Shown piece by piece: positions 1 to 9,004 of a DNA stretch of 64,000 nt. The notes under the pieces were generated by a model, which was not told the origin of the DNA, searched no databases, and was given only the letters and a program-made list of their open reading frames with translations. The translations under genes and the position numbers were made by a program. Origin of the DNA: Succinimonas sp045124755 (GTDB taxonomy: Bacteria; Pseudomonadota; Gammaproteobacteria; Enterobacterales; Succinivibrionaceae); assembly GCF_045124755.1 (NCBI RefSeq), contig NZ_JBGVMK010000129.1; one strand, 5' to 3'. Every line of letters begins with the position of its first letter. Positions within the stretch are counted from its first letter, which is position 1.

Positions 1-136
1 GATCTGACCACATTTCCTCGATCTCAAAAATAGTCAAAAAGTTATCAGGATCTGACGTACGTTCCTTGAATTTTTCCTGAAACTCATCAAGGTTACGCTG
101 AATTTCAGAAACGATCTCATCTTTAGATTTTGGCAT
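1..136 (-). CDS. N-terminal fragment of an unidentified protein (cut by window edge)
   Basis: An open frame on the minus strand starts with ATG at 136 and runs off the left edge; about 45 residues are visible, beginning MPKSKDEIVSEIQRNLDEF. A purine-rich AGGGGGGTGT lies just upstream of the ATG and would serve as ribosome-binding site. The visible part is charged, helical and soluble. I do not recognise the family; it could be the start of a transposase or a small regulator, but nothing visible decides this. Confidence 0.5.
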   Translation of the reverse strand, partial: MPKSKDEIVSEIQRNLDEFQEKFKERTSDPDNFLTIFEIEEMWSD

Positions 137-290
137 ATACACCCCCCTGATTACCCCAGTAGCATTGTATCACCATATCTATAAAAACCAAGGTTTTTTA
201 TCTACACCCGGATGGGATGATTAAGATGATTTGACTGGTAATACCGCAACTTCCGATGCCTGCATGAGCTTCATCAGAGTCTGCAAAGAA

Positions 291-320
291 AAGATGCGGC
301 CAGACCTTCTGCCGCATCTT
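291..320 (-). terminator. Rho-independent terminator of the frsA-proB-proA operon
   Basis: A perfect 10-bp stem (AAGATGCGGC/GCCGCATCTT) with a 10-nt loop is followed on the minus strand by TTTTCTTT. It lies about 45 bp beyond the proA stop codon. Confidence 0.75.
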
Positions 321-364
321 AATTCCAATTACTCAAATTCCGGGTATCTCAAACCACAGGAGCA

Positions 365-1627
365 TCACTCCCGGATGGCGTAATCCCCTTCGCAGATCCA
401 CTTATAGGTGGTAAGCTCCAGAAGCCCCATAGGCCCCCGGGCATGCAGCTTCTGGGTGGAAATGGCCACCTCGGCTCCCAGGCCGAACTGCCCCCCGTCT
501 GAAAACCTGGTAGACGCATTCACATAAACACAGGCGGAATCCACGGCATTCATGAAGGCCAGAGCATTCCGGTAGTCATTGGTGAGAATGGCATCAGAAT
601 GCACAGCGCCATGCGCCCGGAGATGAGTCACAGCAGCGTCAAGGCTGTCGGTAATGGCGATGTTCACCGTGAGAGAAAGCCATTCCGTATCAAAATCCCC
701 GTCCTCGCCCTCTCGGGTCTTCTCCGGAGCAACGGCCGCGAGAAGCTCATAGGCCGCACCATGAGCCACCATTTTTACGTCCCGGTCGGCGAGATAACGC
801 CCCAGCTTCGGAATAAACTCTCCGGCAATGTCCCGGTGCACCAGCACGGTGTCCACGGCATTGCAGGCGCTGGGCTTCTGCAGCTTGGCGTTTCCGATAA
901 GGGGCAGCGACCTTTCCTGATCGGCGGAGGCATCCACAAAAATATGTCCGACGCCGAAGCCGCCGATGATCACCGGCACCGTGCTTTCCCGGCGGCAGAG
1001 ATCCTGCAGCTTCTGACCGCCCCGGGGAATGATCATGTCCACGTATTTGTCCAGCTTCAAAAGCTGATGCACATACTCGCGATCAGGCTCGGAAATAAGC
1101 TGCACCGCATCCTCCGGAAAACCCGCATCCCGGAGTCCCTGTCTGATGGTGTCGGAGATCAGAAGATTGCTTCTCAGAGTCTCCTTGCCGCCCCGGAGAA
1201 TGCAGGCGTTTCCGGTCTTGATGGCCAGAGAGGCAATGTCCGAGGTGACATTGGGACGGGCTTCGTAAATAACCCCCAGAACCCCGAGAGGCACTCTCCT
1301 CTTCCGAAGTCTGAGACCGTTGGGCAGAACCCGGGAGTCAAACTCCTCCCCGGTGGGATCCGGGAGCGCCGCCACATGGCCGATGTCATCAATAATGCCG
1401 TCCAGGCGCTTCACATTAAGGGTCAGCCGATCCAAAAGAGCTTCTCCGATGCCGTTCTTCCGGGCATCCTCCAGATCCTGTTCATTGGCGGTAAGAATCT
1501 CCGGAGCCTTATGCCGCAAAGCATCTTTAACAGCAAGAAGAGCCCGGCCGCGATCCCGGGGGAGAAAGCCGCTCATCACCTGCGAGGCAGCCTTGGCGCG
1601 GCGGCCCATTTCTTCAATAGAAATCAT
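365..1627 (-). CDS. proA: Gamma-glutamyl phosphate reductase (glutamate-5-semialdehyde dehydrogenase)
   Basis: ProA reduces gamma-glutamyl phosphate with NADPH to glutamate-5-semialdehyde, the second step of proline synthesis, in the cytoplasm. The 420-residue product has the family's usual length. Visible family motifs include VIYEARPNVT, the NACILRGGKE segment, the active-site cysteine in KPSACNAVDT and the C-terminal GLGAEVAISTQKLHARGP. It lies 11 bp after proB on the same strand and is followed by a strong terminator, so it is the last gene of an frsA-proB-proA transcript. The ATG at 1627 matches the family N-terminus. Identification is secure. Confidence 0.97.
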   Translation of the reverse strand: MISIEEMGRRAKAASQVMSGFLPRDRGRALLAVKDALRHKAPEILTANEQDLEDARKNGIGEALLDRLTLNVKRLDGIIDDIGHVAALPDPTGEEFDSRVLPNGLRLRKRRVPLGVLGVIYEARPNVTSDIASLAIKTGNACILRGGKETLRSNLLISDTIRQGLRDAGFPEDAVQLISEPDREYVHQLLKLDKYVDMIIPRGGQKLQDLCRRESTVPVIIGGFGVGHIFVDASADQERSLPLIGNAKLQKPSACNAVDTVLVHRDIAGEFIPKLGRYLADRDVKMVAHGAAYELLAAVAPEKTREGEDGDFDTEWLSLTVNIAITDSLDAAVTHLRAHGAVHSDAILTNDYRNALAFMNAVDSACVYVNASTRFSDGGQFGLGAEVAISTQKLHARGPMGLLELTTYKWICEGDYAIRE

Positions 1628-1638
1628 ATTTAATCCTC

Positions 1639-2775
1639 TTACATGAGAACCATGTCGTCGCGATGCACCGCAACAGACCCGTTTTCATAACCCAAAATAC
1701 CTTCAATTTCATCAGAGCCATGCCTCTTGATCCGGTCAAGAGCTCTGGAATCATAGCGGGAAAGCCCCCGGGCAATCTCCCGGCCGTCTCCCGAGGCGAT
1801 AATCACGTCCGCCCCGCGCATAAACTCCCCGCTTACGGCGGTAATGCCGCTGGGCAAAAGACTGGCGCCCCGGTTCCGAAGAGCGTTCTCGGCTCCCGCA
1901 TCCACCGTGATGACGCCATCAGGCTTCTGTCCCGCCAGAATCCAGGCCTTGCGAGCCTCCAGAGGGGTGGTTTCCGGACAGAATCTGGTGCAGTCGCCCT
2001 TTCCGGCCACAAGATCCGGGATCAGGGCCGGGTTGTCTCCGGAAGCGATAATCACCTCGATGCCGCTCCTTATGGCGATCTCCGCCGCCTGGATCTTGGT
2101 GCTCATGCCGCCGGTGCCCAGACCGCTTTTGCTGTCTCCCGCCAGAGCGTGAATCTCCGGAGTGATCTCCCGCACCTCCCGGATGAGCTTAGCATCAGGG
2201 CAGGAACGGGGATCCGCGGTGAAAAGGCCCTGCTGATCCGTCAGAAGAATGAGCATATCGGCATCCGCCAGCACCGCCACCCGGGCGGAAAGATTGTCAT
2301 TATCCCCGAATTTAATCTCCCGGGTGGCCACCGCATCGTTCTCATTGACAATGGGCACAATATGATGCCCCACGATAGCCTCCAGGGCATCCCGGGCATT
2401 CAGGAAGCGCTCCCGCTCCTCCAGATCCGCCTGGGTCAAAAGCACCTGTCCCACGCTGATGCGATAGATGGCGAAAAGCTGCTGCCAGCGCATCATGAGA
2501 CTGGTCTGCCCCACGCTGGCCAGCATCTGCTTGTGCGCCACCGTGCGGGGGACATCCGGGAACCCCAGAGCCTCCCGGCCGGCGGCAATGGCGCCGGAGC
2601 TCACCACCAGCACCTGGTGTCCGGCATCCCGGAGCGCCTTTACCGCCCGCACGAGCTCAATCATGCGGGACGAATCCAGATATCTGGTACCCGATGTAAG
2701 CATGGAGGTACCCAGCTTGATCACCACTGTTTTTGCTTTATTTGCCATAATTACCGCATCCCGTTCAGCGCTCAC
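1639..2775 (-). CDS. proB: Glutamate 5-kinase
   Basis: ProB phosphorylates glutamate to gamma-glutamyl phosphate, the first and feedback-controlled step of proline synthesis. The amino-acid-kinase domain starts at VVIKLGTSM and includes VVSSGAIAAG, the NENDAV substrate region and the GTGGMSTKIQAA segment; a C-terminal PUA domain occupies roughly the last 90 residues, as in E. coli. Start choice: a GTG at 2775 overlaps the frsA stop in a GTGA arrangement, giving 378 residues, while an ATG at 2748 gives MANKAKTVVIKLG, closer to the usual N-terminus. Translational coupling to frsA works with either. It forms a pair with proA downstream. Confidence 0.96.
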   Translation of the reverse strand: MSAERDAVIMANKAKTVVIKLGTSMLTSGTRYLDSSRMIELVRAVKALRDAGHQVLVVSSGAIAAGREALGFPDVPRTVAHKQMLASVGQTSLMMRWQQLFAIYRISVGQVLLTQADLEERERFLNARDALEAIVGHHIVPIVNENDAVATREIKFGDNDNLSARVAVLADADMLILLTDQQGLFTADPRSCPDAKLIREVREITPEIHALAGDSKSGLGTGGMSTKIQAAEIAIRSGIEVIIASGDNPALIPDLVAGKGDCTRFCPETTPLEARKAWILAGQKPDGVITVDAGAENALRNRGASLLPSGITAVSGEFMRGADVIIASGDGREIARGLSRYDSRALDRIKRHGSDEIEGILGYENGSVAVHRDDMVLM

Positions 2776-4016
2776 AGAAGGTTCTTTTTGAAGAATGCCA
2801 CCGAATTATGCATTGCCTTTTCAAAAATCTCAGTGCCGCTGTCTCCGGCAACCTCAACGATCTCGCTCTTGCGGCTCACGCCGGCGGTGAGCTTCATATC
2901 AGCCTTGGAGCAGAAGAAATCGGCCTTTGACCACATTACCTGCATTTGAATGTCCGTGCTGAAGCCGGAGAGAATGCCCTGCTTTTTAACCGAATAGGCC
3001 TGCAAAAGCGGAATTAAATTATCCCACAGGGAGGAATCGCCGTTCATGCGGTTCGCTATCACATCCCGCATCATCGGGGGTGCCTTCGCAAGCGCCTTGC
3101 TCATGAGAAATTCATCCACCAGCGGTGAAACCATGCAGGCCGCACGAACATGAGACCCCATGGAAATCATCAGCTGCAGGGCGGCGATGCACCCCATGCG
3201 CTGGGCCAGAATGCCCATGTTGTGATGATCCAGATAGAGCACATGATTCAGAATATAATCCAGAGCCGCCTCGTGCACCTTGCCCAGATGCGGGCTGAAC
3301 TTCACCTTGCCTGAAAGCCCCACCCCCGGAAGATCCAGGGCCACCATGGCAATGCCCAGCGGCCGGAGATAATCGTTGTAATATCTGAGATATTCCGTGC
3401 AGAGATTCTGGTAGTTGCTGAATATCATCACGTACGGACATACGGCATTTTTGTCAGGGGTATGAATAAATGCAATGGCCTCGGCTTCCTTGACCTTGAA
3501 CCGGATCTCCTCGAAATCCCCGCTGGCAAACTGGGCTGCCCGGCGATAATAGCGGTAATGCTGACAAAGAGACTGCTGCGCCAGATCGTCATTCACCATG
3601 TAGGGATAGGAGGCTGCCAGAAAATAGAGCTCCGCGAGCCGGAAGTTTTTGAAGGCCTCTTCGCGGTTTTCCGCCTGAGCCGCCTTTTCGCCCATTTCGC
3701 TGTAACGCACTCCCAGCATGGAAAACTCATAGACCCAGTTCCCGGGGCCGTATTCGTAAACCGTGTCCAGCGCATGGGGACGGGTTCTCCGGTTCGGAGA
3801 AGCGGCAATGCGGGAAAGAGCGGATTTCACCTCGATAAGATTGAGGCCCAGCCAGCCGGCGTACGGGAGATGGCAGTGCCGGTACCAGTAGTTTTCAGTT
3901 ACGGACGGATCCTCGGGGGCGGAGTTTGCCACAAAAGAGGTTTCCTTGGTTTTTCTCGTCGGCTTAAAAAGAACCTCGCTCAGATTCTGATCCTTTTCCA
4001 AAACTTCAGAAGTCAT
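2772..4016 (-). CDS. frsA: FrsA/YafA family alpha/beta-hydrolase-fold protein
   Basis: FrsA is a cytoplasmic alpha/beta-hydrolase-fold protein linked in enterobacteria to the fermentation/respiration balance; esterase and pyruvate decarboxylase activities have been debated. The start at 4016 (MTSEVLEKDQ) has GGGGAAATCA just upstream and gives 414 residues, matching my recollection of the E. coli length. The nucleophile elbow reads GILAQRMGC, with Arg where a serine hydrolase has Ser, as in enterobacterial FrsA. The frame is open upstream to 4223 but that part lacks family similarity. The stop overlaps the proB start, and E. coli also has frsA close to proBA. Confidence 0.9.
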   Translation of the reverse strand: MTSEVLEKDQNLSEVLFKPTRKTKETSFVANSAPEDPSVTENYWYRHCHLPYAGWLGLNLIEVKSALSRIAASPNRRTRPHALDTVYEYGPGNWVYEFSMLGVRYSEMGEKAAQAENREEAFKNFRLAELYFLAASYPYMVNDDLAQQSLCQHYRYYRRAAQFASGDFEEIRFKVKEAEAIAFIHTPDKNAVCPYVMIFSNYQNLCTEYLRYYNDYLRPLGIAMVALDLPGVGLSGKVKFSPHLGKVHEAALDYILNHVLYLDHHNMGILAQRMGCIAALQLMISMGSHVRAACMVSPLVDEFLMSKALAKAPPMMRDVIANRMNGDSSLWDNLIPLLQAYSVKKQGILSGFSTDIQMQVMWSKADFFCSKADMKLTAGVSRKSEIVEVAGDSGTEIFEKAMHNSVAFFKKNLL

Positions 4017-4151
4017 TGATTTCCCCTTGATCTGCCCATGGGAGCGTCTTCGGGCTTCCGTCCTCATTTTAAATGGATGCCGCGAGGCGCCGGAAGCTGA
4101 AAAAATGCCTGTAAAATAAAAGGAAAGCCGAAAACCGGTTCCTGAGCCTCC

Positions 4152-4157
4152 ATTATA
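4152..4157 (-). promoter_or_regulatory. Candidate -10 box for frsA-proB-proA
   Basis: A consensus TATAAT lies on the minus strand about 135 bp before the frsA ATG; a -35 box 17 bp further upstream is poor (ATGGTA). Plausible only. Confidence 0.4.
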
Positions 4158-4272
4158 CCGCAAGGCGTAAGGAATACCATGATTTTGCCCCGGGAGCAAT
4201 AACGCTCCGCCTTCCGGAAACAAAACAATTACGCCGGAGGGAATCAGGTGTGGCGGGAACCCGCTCAGGGTG

Positions 4273-4278
4273 TATAAT
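4273..4278 (+). promoter_or_regulatory. Candidate -10 box for the 71-residue protein
   Basis: A consensus TATAAT lies about 115 bp upstream of the ATG at 4393, in the divergent region that also carries the frsA promoter candidate. No good -35 box is visible. The rest of the ~375-bp gap between frsA and this small gene holds nothing else I recognise. Confidence 0.4.
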
Positions 4279-4392
4279 GCGGGAGTCTCCCCCGGAGAAC
4301 GGATATAAGATTTCTATTAAAGATTCCGGCATTATTTCCGCTAAGTATTTACAGGAACCGGAAAACGCAATTTGCCCGAGGAGGAACGCAAA

Positions 4393-4608
4393 ATGAGCAC
4401 TGAAAACAAAGAAAGCCAGAGCGAAAGAAAGATTGTTCTCCCAGTTGCAGAAAAGGATGTCAGCCGGAAGGCTCCCGTGATCTACAGATCTCCGTGCTGC
4501 TGCACCAGAAACCGGGTTCATAACCTTTTTCTGGTAGACCCCAATGACGAAAAGGTGCTGAGACTGTTCTACGCTCACTCCGCACTGCTGCGTCTGGGGA
4601 CCGGCTGA
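4393..4608 (+). CDS. Small uncharacterised protein (71 aa)
   Basis: The ATG at 4393 is preceded by GAGGAACGCAAA, a good ribosome-binding site, and a clear terminator follows, so this looks like a free-standing expressed gene. The product is soluble and charged: a polar N-terminal third (MSTENKESQSERKIV), a central CCC triplet in YRSPCCCTRNR that could bind metal or be redox active, and a C-terminal half with NLFLVDPNDEKVLRLFYAHS. I do not recognise the family. A TTG codon at 4372 would add 7 residues but fits the ribosome-binding site less well. Confidence 0.6.
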   Translation: MSTENKESQSERKIVLPVAEKDVSRKAPVIYRSPCCCTRNRVHNLFLVDPNDEKVLRLFYAHSALLRLGTG

Positions 4609-4680
4609 GAATCAGGGTCAGGCTGTCAGGTTCGGAAGATCGGCCATACCGGTCAGAAGCAATTACAGAAACAGTCAGGG

Positions 4681-4710
4681 AAGGGAACGCTCCGGCGTTC
4701 CCTTTTGCTT
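4681..4710 (+). terminator. Rho-independent terminator after the 71-aa gene
   Basis: The stem GGGAACGC/GCGTTCCC with a TCCG loop is followed by TTTTGCTTT. Confidence 0.8.
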
Positions 4711-4822
4711 TCCTGAAAACTTAAGACTCCGCCGCAAAGCCTTCCCGTCCCGCCGGTTTTATGAAGCAGATCCGGTTTTCCGCATTTCCTCCCCGGGAGC
4801 TTCCCGGAAAAAAGAACCTTAA

Positions 4823-4851
4823 TTGTCAAAGCTGCTCTAAGTTACTATACT
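4823..4851 (+). promoter_or_regulatory. Sigma-70 type promoter of pepD
   Basis: TTGTCA, a 17-bp spacer and TATACT lie about 50 bp upstream of the pepD start. This is one of the best sigma-70 matches in the window. Confidence 0.7.
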
Positions 4852-4902
4852 GCTCTCGTTTTATTCTCTGGTTTCCTGCCTTCAGGAACAGTTTCGGTAC
4901 GC

Positions 4903-6363
4903 ATGGTCATGGAAAACACTATCTCAAAACTCGAGCCCCGCTCCGTCTGGCATTTCTTCAGCCGCATCGCAAAGGTGCCCCGGGTGTCCGGAAATGAAGC
5001 CGGCATCGGAGATCTTCTGCTGGAAATAGCCCGGGAGCATGGTCTCGGAAGCTCCCGCACCCCGGACGGAAATATTATTCTGACCGCTGACGCCACTCCG
5101 GGGCTTCAGGATCGTCCCCGGGTGTTCTTTCAGGCTCACATGGACATGGTGGGAGTAAAGGAGGAGGGGCTTAGCTTCGATTTTTCCCGGGATCCCATAT
5201 CCGCAGTCATTACCGAGGACGGCTTCGTTACCGCAGAGGGCACCACTCTGGGAGCGGACGACGGCATCGGCATGGCGCTGGCTCTGGCAGTTCTGACCGC
5301 CCCCGAGCTTCGGCATCCGCCTCTGGCCGCGGTATTCACCGTTTCCGAGGAAACCAGCATGCAGGGAGCCCTGGCTCTGACTCCTGAGGATATCCCCGGC
5401 AGTCTGGGCATCAACATTGACTCCGAGGATATCGGAGAGATCTGCATCGGCTGCGCCGGCGGACTGGCTCTGAACATTGCATACACCCCGGAGATCTCCG
5501 AGGTGCCCCGGGATTTCGGCACCATTGCCATTACCGTGGCTGACGGCCGGGGCGGCCACAGCGGCATGGAGGCGGATAGGGGCAGCCTGAATGCCGCCAC
5601 TGCCCTGCTCACCCTGATCTGCTCGCTGGCCAACGAGGATATCAAGGTGAATCTGAGCTCCCTGAACTCCGGCACGGTCAGAAATGCCATTCCCGGCAGC
5701 GGCCGGGCGGAAATCGCCCTGCCGGAGGCTCTGATAAACAAAGCTCTGGATTCTCTGGAGGATATTTCCGCCAGAATTACCGAAAAGTACCGGAATACCG
5801 ATCCCGATATCTCCATTACGATTGATCGGGCGCCCAACAGAAACATTATGGTTTCCGCCCGGGATACGGCCAACATCATCAATCTCCGGGGACTTAATAC
5901 CGGAATTCTGGAAAGAACTCCCGACGGACAGCCTCTGACCTCCTGCAATCTGGGCCGCATCTCCTTTGACGGCGGCAAGGCGGAGGCCTTCATTCTGGGC
6001 CGCTTCGCCACGGAGGCCGGAAAGGAAATGCTGGCGGCCCGGCTTAAAAAGACCGCTGCCGATGCCGGCGCCGTTATCAGCTTCGAGGAACGCTACTCCC
6101 AGTGGGAGCCGGTTTATGAGAGTCCCCTGTGCCGGATCATGACCGCATCCTACCGCGAAATCACCGGGGAGGAGCCCCGGATCACAGTGATCCATGCCGG
6201 ACTGGAATGCGGCCTTCTCAGGAATCTCCGGCCGGATCTGGACATCGTGTCCGTGGGGCCGAACGTGTTCGGGGCCCATACCACGGAGGAAAGGGTGGAG
6301 ATAAGCTCCGTAAAGACCTGCTACGACTGGATCGTCAGGGCTTTGGAAAAGCTCTCCTCGTAA
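4903..6363 (+). CDS. pepD: Aminoacyl-histidine dipeptidase (Xaa-His dipeptidase, PepD)
   Basis: PepD is a cytoplasmic zinc peptidase of the M20 family that splits dipeptides, especially Xaa-His. The 486 residues match the family length. Metal and catalytic motifs are visible in order: QAHMDMV, TTLGADDGIGMA, the SEETSMQGA glutamate pair, GGHSGME in the lid domain, and HAGLECGLL near the C-terminus. Two in-frame starts (4903, 4909) are equally possible; neither has a strong ribosome-binding site. It is a single-gene unit with its own promoter, and a terminator separates it from the convergent galU. Confidence 0.95.
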   Translation: MVMENTISKLEPRSVWHFFSRIAKVPRVSGNEAGIGDLLLEIAREHGLGSSRTPDGNIILTADATPGLQDRPRVFFQAHMDMVGVKEEGLSFDFSRDPISAVITEDGFVTAEGTTLGADDGIGMALALAVLTAPELRHPPLAAVFTVSEETSMQGALALTPEDIPGSLGINIDSEDIGEICIGCAGGLALNIAYTPEISEVPRDFGTIAITVADGRGGHSGMEADRGSLNAATALLTLICSLANEDIKVNLSSLNSGTVRNAIPGSGRAEIALPEALINKALDSLEDISARITEKYRNTDPDISITIDRAPNRNIMVSARDTANIINLRGLNTGILERTPDGQPLTSCNLGRISFDGGKAEAFILGRFATEAGKEMLAARLKKTAADAGAVISFEERYSQWEPVYESPLCRIMTASYREITGEEPRITVIHAGLECGLLRNLRPDLDIVSVGPNVFGAHTTEERVEISSVKTCYDWIVRALEKLSS

Positions 6364-6450
6364 ACAGCAAACAAAGAAAGGGGCTCCAACTAAAGGGAGC
6401 TCCGGAGCTTTTCGGAGCTTCAGAGTTAAAAAAACGAAAAGCCTATAACA

Positions 6451-6481
6451 ATAAAGCCCGGATTATCCGGGCTCTCTTTTT
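6451..6481 (+). terminator. Terminator between pepD and galU
   Basis: AGCCCGGA/TCCGGGCT with a 3-nt loop is followed by CTCTTTTTC on the plus strand. The minus strand also has some T residues after the stem, so it may serve both convergent genes. Confidence 0.75.
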
Positions 6482-6533
6482 CAGGGCATTGCCTTCCGGC
6501 AGCGCCGCAGGGGATGGAAATCCTTCATGCCCC

Positions 6534-7472
6534 TTATTTCAGGCCGGATTCCCTGATAAACTCGGCGATATCAGCTCCGAATCTCCGGCTGTTCAAAGCA
6601 TACTCCACAAAAGCCTTCATATAGCCCAGCTTGGATCCGCAGTCGAAGCTGTCTCCCTTGATCAGCACGGCATCCATGGGGTAATCCCGGCACATAAGAC
6701 GCAGGGTATCCGTAAACTGGATCTCGTCCCCCACGCCCAGAGGAGTGTTTTCCAGATAATCCCAGATCTTGTCCGAAACCACATATCTGCCCACGATAGC
6801 CAGATTGCTGGGAGCGTCATCCGCATCGGGCTTTTCCACCAGATTAACGATAGGAATGCTCTTTTCCTGAGACTCCAGATAGGCCTTCTCGTTGAAAATA
6901 CAGCCTTCAAAGCACTTGTCCCGGAAAGCCTTGCCGGTATCGATAACTCCGTAGGCGCTGATATTGCTGAGCTGCACCGGCTGCACCATGATCTGGCTCC
7001 GTCCGGTCTCATTAAAACGATCAATCATCTCCTTAAGATTATCCGTTCTCATATCGCACTTGAACTGATTGATCATCACATCGGGGAGAATAATGGCAAA
7101 GGGCTCCCCTCTTACCAGAGGCTTGGCCTTGGAAATGGCATGAGCCAGACCCTTGGTCTCCCCCTGTCTCACATGCATAATGGAAATGTCAGGAGGACAG
7201 ATGGACTTGATTTCCTTAAGCTGCTGTCTTTTAACGCGTTTTTCCAGCTCCGATTCCAGTTCAAAGCTGCGGTCAAAATGGTTTTCGATGGCATTCTTGG
7301 AGGAATGGGTAACCAAGATAATTTCCTTTATCCCCGCCAGCGCGGCTTCATTGACAATGTACTGGATAAGCGGCTTATCAACAATCGGCAGCATCTCCTT
7401 GGGGATGGATTTCGTTGCCGGCAGCATTCTTGTCCCTAACCCTGCCACTGGTATGATAGCCTTTGTAATCAT
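6534..7472 (-). CDS. galU: UTP-glucose-1-phosphate uridylyltransferase
   Basis: GalU makes UDP-glucose from UTP and glucose-1-phosphate, feeding lipopolysaccharide, galactose and glycogen or trehalose metabolism. The N-terminal nucleotidyltransferase signature AGLGTRMLPATKSIPKEMLP is present, followed by QYIVNEA, the VRQGETKGLAHAI region and LIKGDSFDCGSKLGY near the C-terminus. The start at 7472 (MITKAIIP) has AAGGAG eight bases upstream; an upstream extension to 7490 is unlikely. At 312 residues it has the normal bacterial length. It is a single gene on the minus strand. Confidence 0.96.
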   Translation of the reverse strand: MITKAIIPVAGLGTRMLPATKSIPKEMLPIVDKPLIQYIVNEAALAGIKEIILVTHSSKNAIENHFDRSFELESELEKRVKRQQLKEIKSICPPDISIMHVRQGETKGLAHAISKAKPLVRGEPFAIILPDVMINQFKCDMRTDNLKEMIDRFNETGRSQIMVQPVQLSNISAYGVIDTGKAFRDKCFEGCIFNEKAYLESQEKSIPIVNLVEKPDADDAPSNLAIVGRYVVSDKIWDYLENTPLGVGDEIQFTDTLRLMCRDYPMDAVLIKGDSFDCGSKLGYMKAFVEYALNSRRFGADIAEFIRESGLK

Positions 7473-7748
7473 TAGCCTACTCCTTAACACTTAGTATTAA
7501 TAATAATCAATGGTACACGCAGAGAACACGCCCAAAAAACGCAAAAAAAAAAATTCCCCGCATTCTGCTGATTTTAACCGGGTTCCGGAAATCATTCTCT
7601 GATCCGGCCCAAAAAATCGGCGTATTCCGCTCATTATTTTAAAAATTATTTGCAGTCTCCAAAAACGCCCGCATGATCCAAAAATCCGGCTTTTTTGAAG
7701 AGCCGGAACTAAAGTCAATCCGGATCTCCGGCATTCCCCCGATCTGTT
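7473..7748. other. Intergenic region upstream of galU
   Basis: AT-rich stretch between galU and the terminator of the exported-protein genes. It should carry the galU promoter, but no convincing -35/-10 pair could be chosen. No gene is seen. Confidence 0.5.
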
Positions 7749-7783
7749 TAAAAAGCGCTGTCCCCGCTGAGAGAGGACAGCGC
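7749..7783 (-). terminator. Terminator of the two exported-protein genes
   Basis: GCGCTGTCC/GGACAGCGC with an 11-nt loop is followed on the minus strand by TTTTTAAAC, just past the stop of the gene ending at 7817. Confidence 0.75.
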
Positions 7784-7816
7784 CGTTTTCAGGAACTTCC
7801 GGAAAGAGCAGCACCG

Positions 7817-8983
7817 CTACTTCTTTTTATTTTTGGGGTCGATCTTATTTTGAGCGCCGTTCTTGTTTTGGGGGTTAACCCGGGGATAGAGGATATAACG
7901 CTGGGATCCGGAAAAGCCGTTATCAAGAGTGGATTCGTTAAAGACCACAAACACCAGCTTCCCGGCGGCATGAGCCGTGAGCTGCGTGCTCTGGTCATAC
8001 ACCCGATCCGGATTCCCGGCCGGGTACATATAGAACCACTTCTCATGATCGGGCCCCTTTCCCTTCAGGTACCAGACGCTCTTGTTCCAGGGGCCTCCTC
8101 CCGGGATCATCTTGTACTTAACGCCATCAATGGTCAGGGTGCTCAAATCATGAGTGATGGAGGCGGAAACCTTGCCGTCCCGGCTGGCCCAGTCCTTATG
8201 GAGGATATTGAACACAAAATTCCCGTGGGGCGCGAAAAAGTTTATTTCATTCCGGCCGATGTCATTGGCCACGGTATATTCCGCATCCGCCCGGGAGGAA
8301 TGATACACATAAGCCCAGCAGGAGCCCTCCTCTCTGGTAATCATCATGATCTTCCGGTAGGGATTGAAATCCCCCATGCGGGCCATGCAGAAATTATCCT
8401 CCTTGCAGCCCCCGGGACTCTGATAATCCGGAGTTCCCGTATCCAGAAGATTGTAGCTGTCCCCCATGGCAAAGGTCATCACCAGCCTGCCCGTGGGAGC
8501 CGCCTCCCGATCCGGGGTGATGTTAAATATCGGAGCCGCGGCCCAGGAACCGCCCACCAGATAGTAGAACTTCATGGGCTCCCCGGCCCAGATAATGGAA
8601 TTGTAAAGCCAGGTTACCAGCGGAAATGACCGCACGCTCATATCCGGATTATTGCTGACATAGTCGGCATGCCGCACCTGAGACTTCAAAGCCTCCTGGA
8701 TGTTATCCATGTAGATGCGCTTCCGGTTATTATGGATGACGTAGTAGTCAATGGCGGCCTGAATCTCGGGATCCCGCGGACAGAAGGAAGCATAAAGGAG
8801 CGGGGCCAGCCCCTCGGGAATCCGGGCCCTGTAATCTGCCGTAATGGTCTTAAAAAGCTCCGGAACGGCATCCTGATCAGCTCCGTCAGCGGCAGAGGCA
8901 GCGGCGTTCAGGGAAAGAAGCCCCAGAAGAACTCCGGCGGCCGGAAGAAATGTTTTCAGAGTAGTAAAATTACAAAATTTCAT
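7817..8983 (-). CDS. Exported protein of unknown function (388 aa)
   Basis: The N-terminus (KFCNFTTLKTFLPAAG, then a hydrophobic stretch ending near AAASA) is a typical Sec signal peptide, so the protein is probably periplasmic. The mature part is rich in aromatic residues (SIIWAGEPMKFYYLVGG; GKGPDHEKWFYMYPAGN) and contains four cysteines that could form disulfides. The C-terminus is a basic, Asn/Lys-rich tail (PQNKNGAQNKIDPKNKKK). I do not recognise the family. It lies 21 bp downstream of another exported protein of similar general style on the same strand, so the two are probably co-transcribed and may act together. Confidence 0.75.
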   Translation of the reverse strand: MKFCNFTTLKTFLPAAGVLLGLLSLNAAASAADGADQDAVPELFKTITADYRARIPEGLAPLLYASFCPRDPEIQAAIDYYVIHNNRKRIYMDNIQEALKSQVRHADYVSNNPDMSVRSFPLVTWLYNSIIWAGEPMKFYYLVGGSWAAAPIFNITPDREAAPTGRLVMTFAMGDSYNLLDTGTPDYQSPGGCKEDNFCMARMGDFNPYRKIMMITREEGSCWAYVYHSSRADAEYTVANDIGRNEINFFAPHGNFVFNILHKDWASRDGKVSASITHDLSTLTIDGVKYKMIPGGGPWNKSVWYLKGKGPDHEKWFYMYPAGNPDRVYDQSTQLTAHAAGKLVFVVFNESTLDNGFSGSQRYILYPRVNPQNKNGAQNKIDPKNKKK

Positions 8984-9004
8984 GCGCTAAATCCTTCTGC
9001 ATTA

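Noticed and set aside
599..1633. Long open frame antisense to proA, and many similar ones across the window
   Set aside because: GC-rich codon use leaves long shadow frames opposite real genes; they lack ribosome-binding sites and family similarity.
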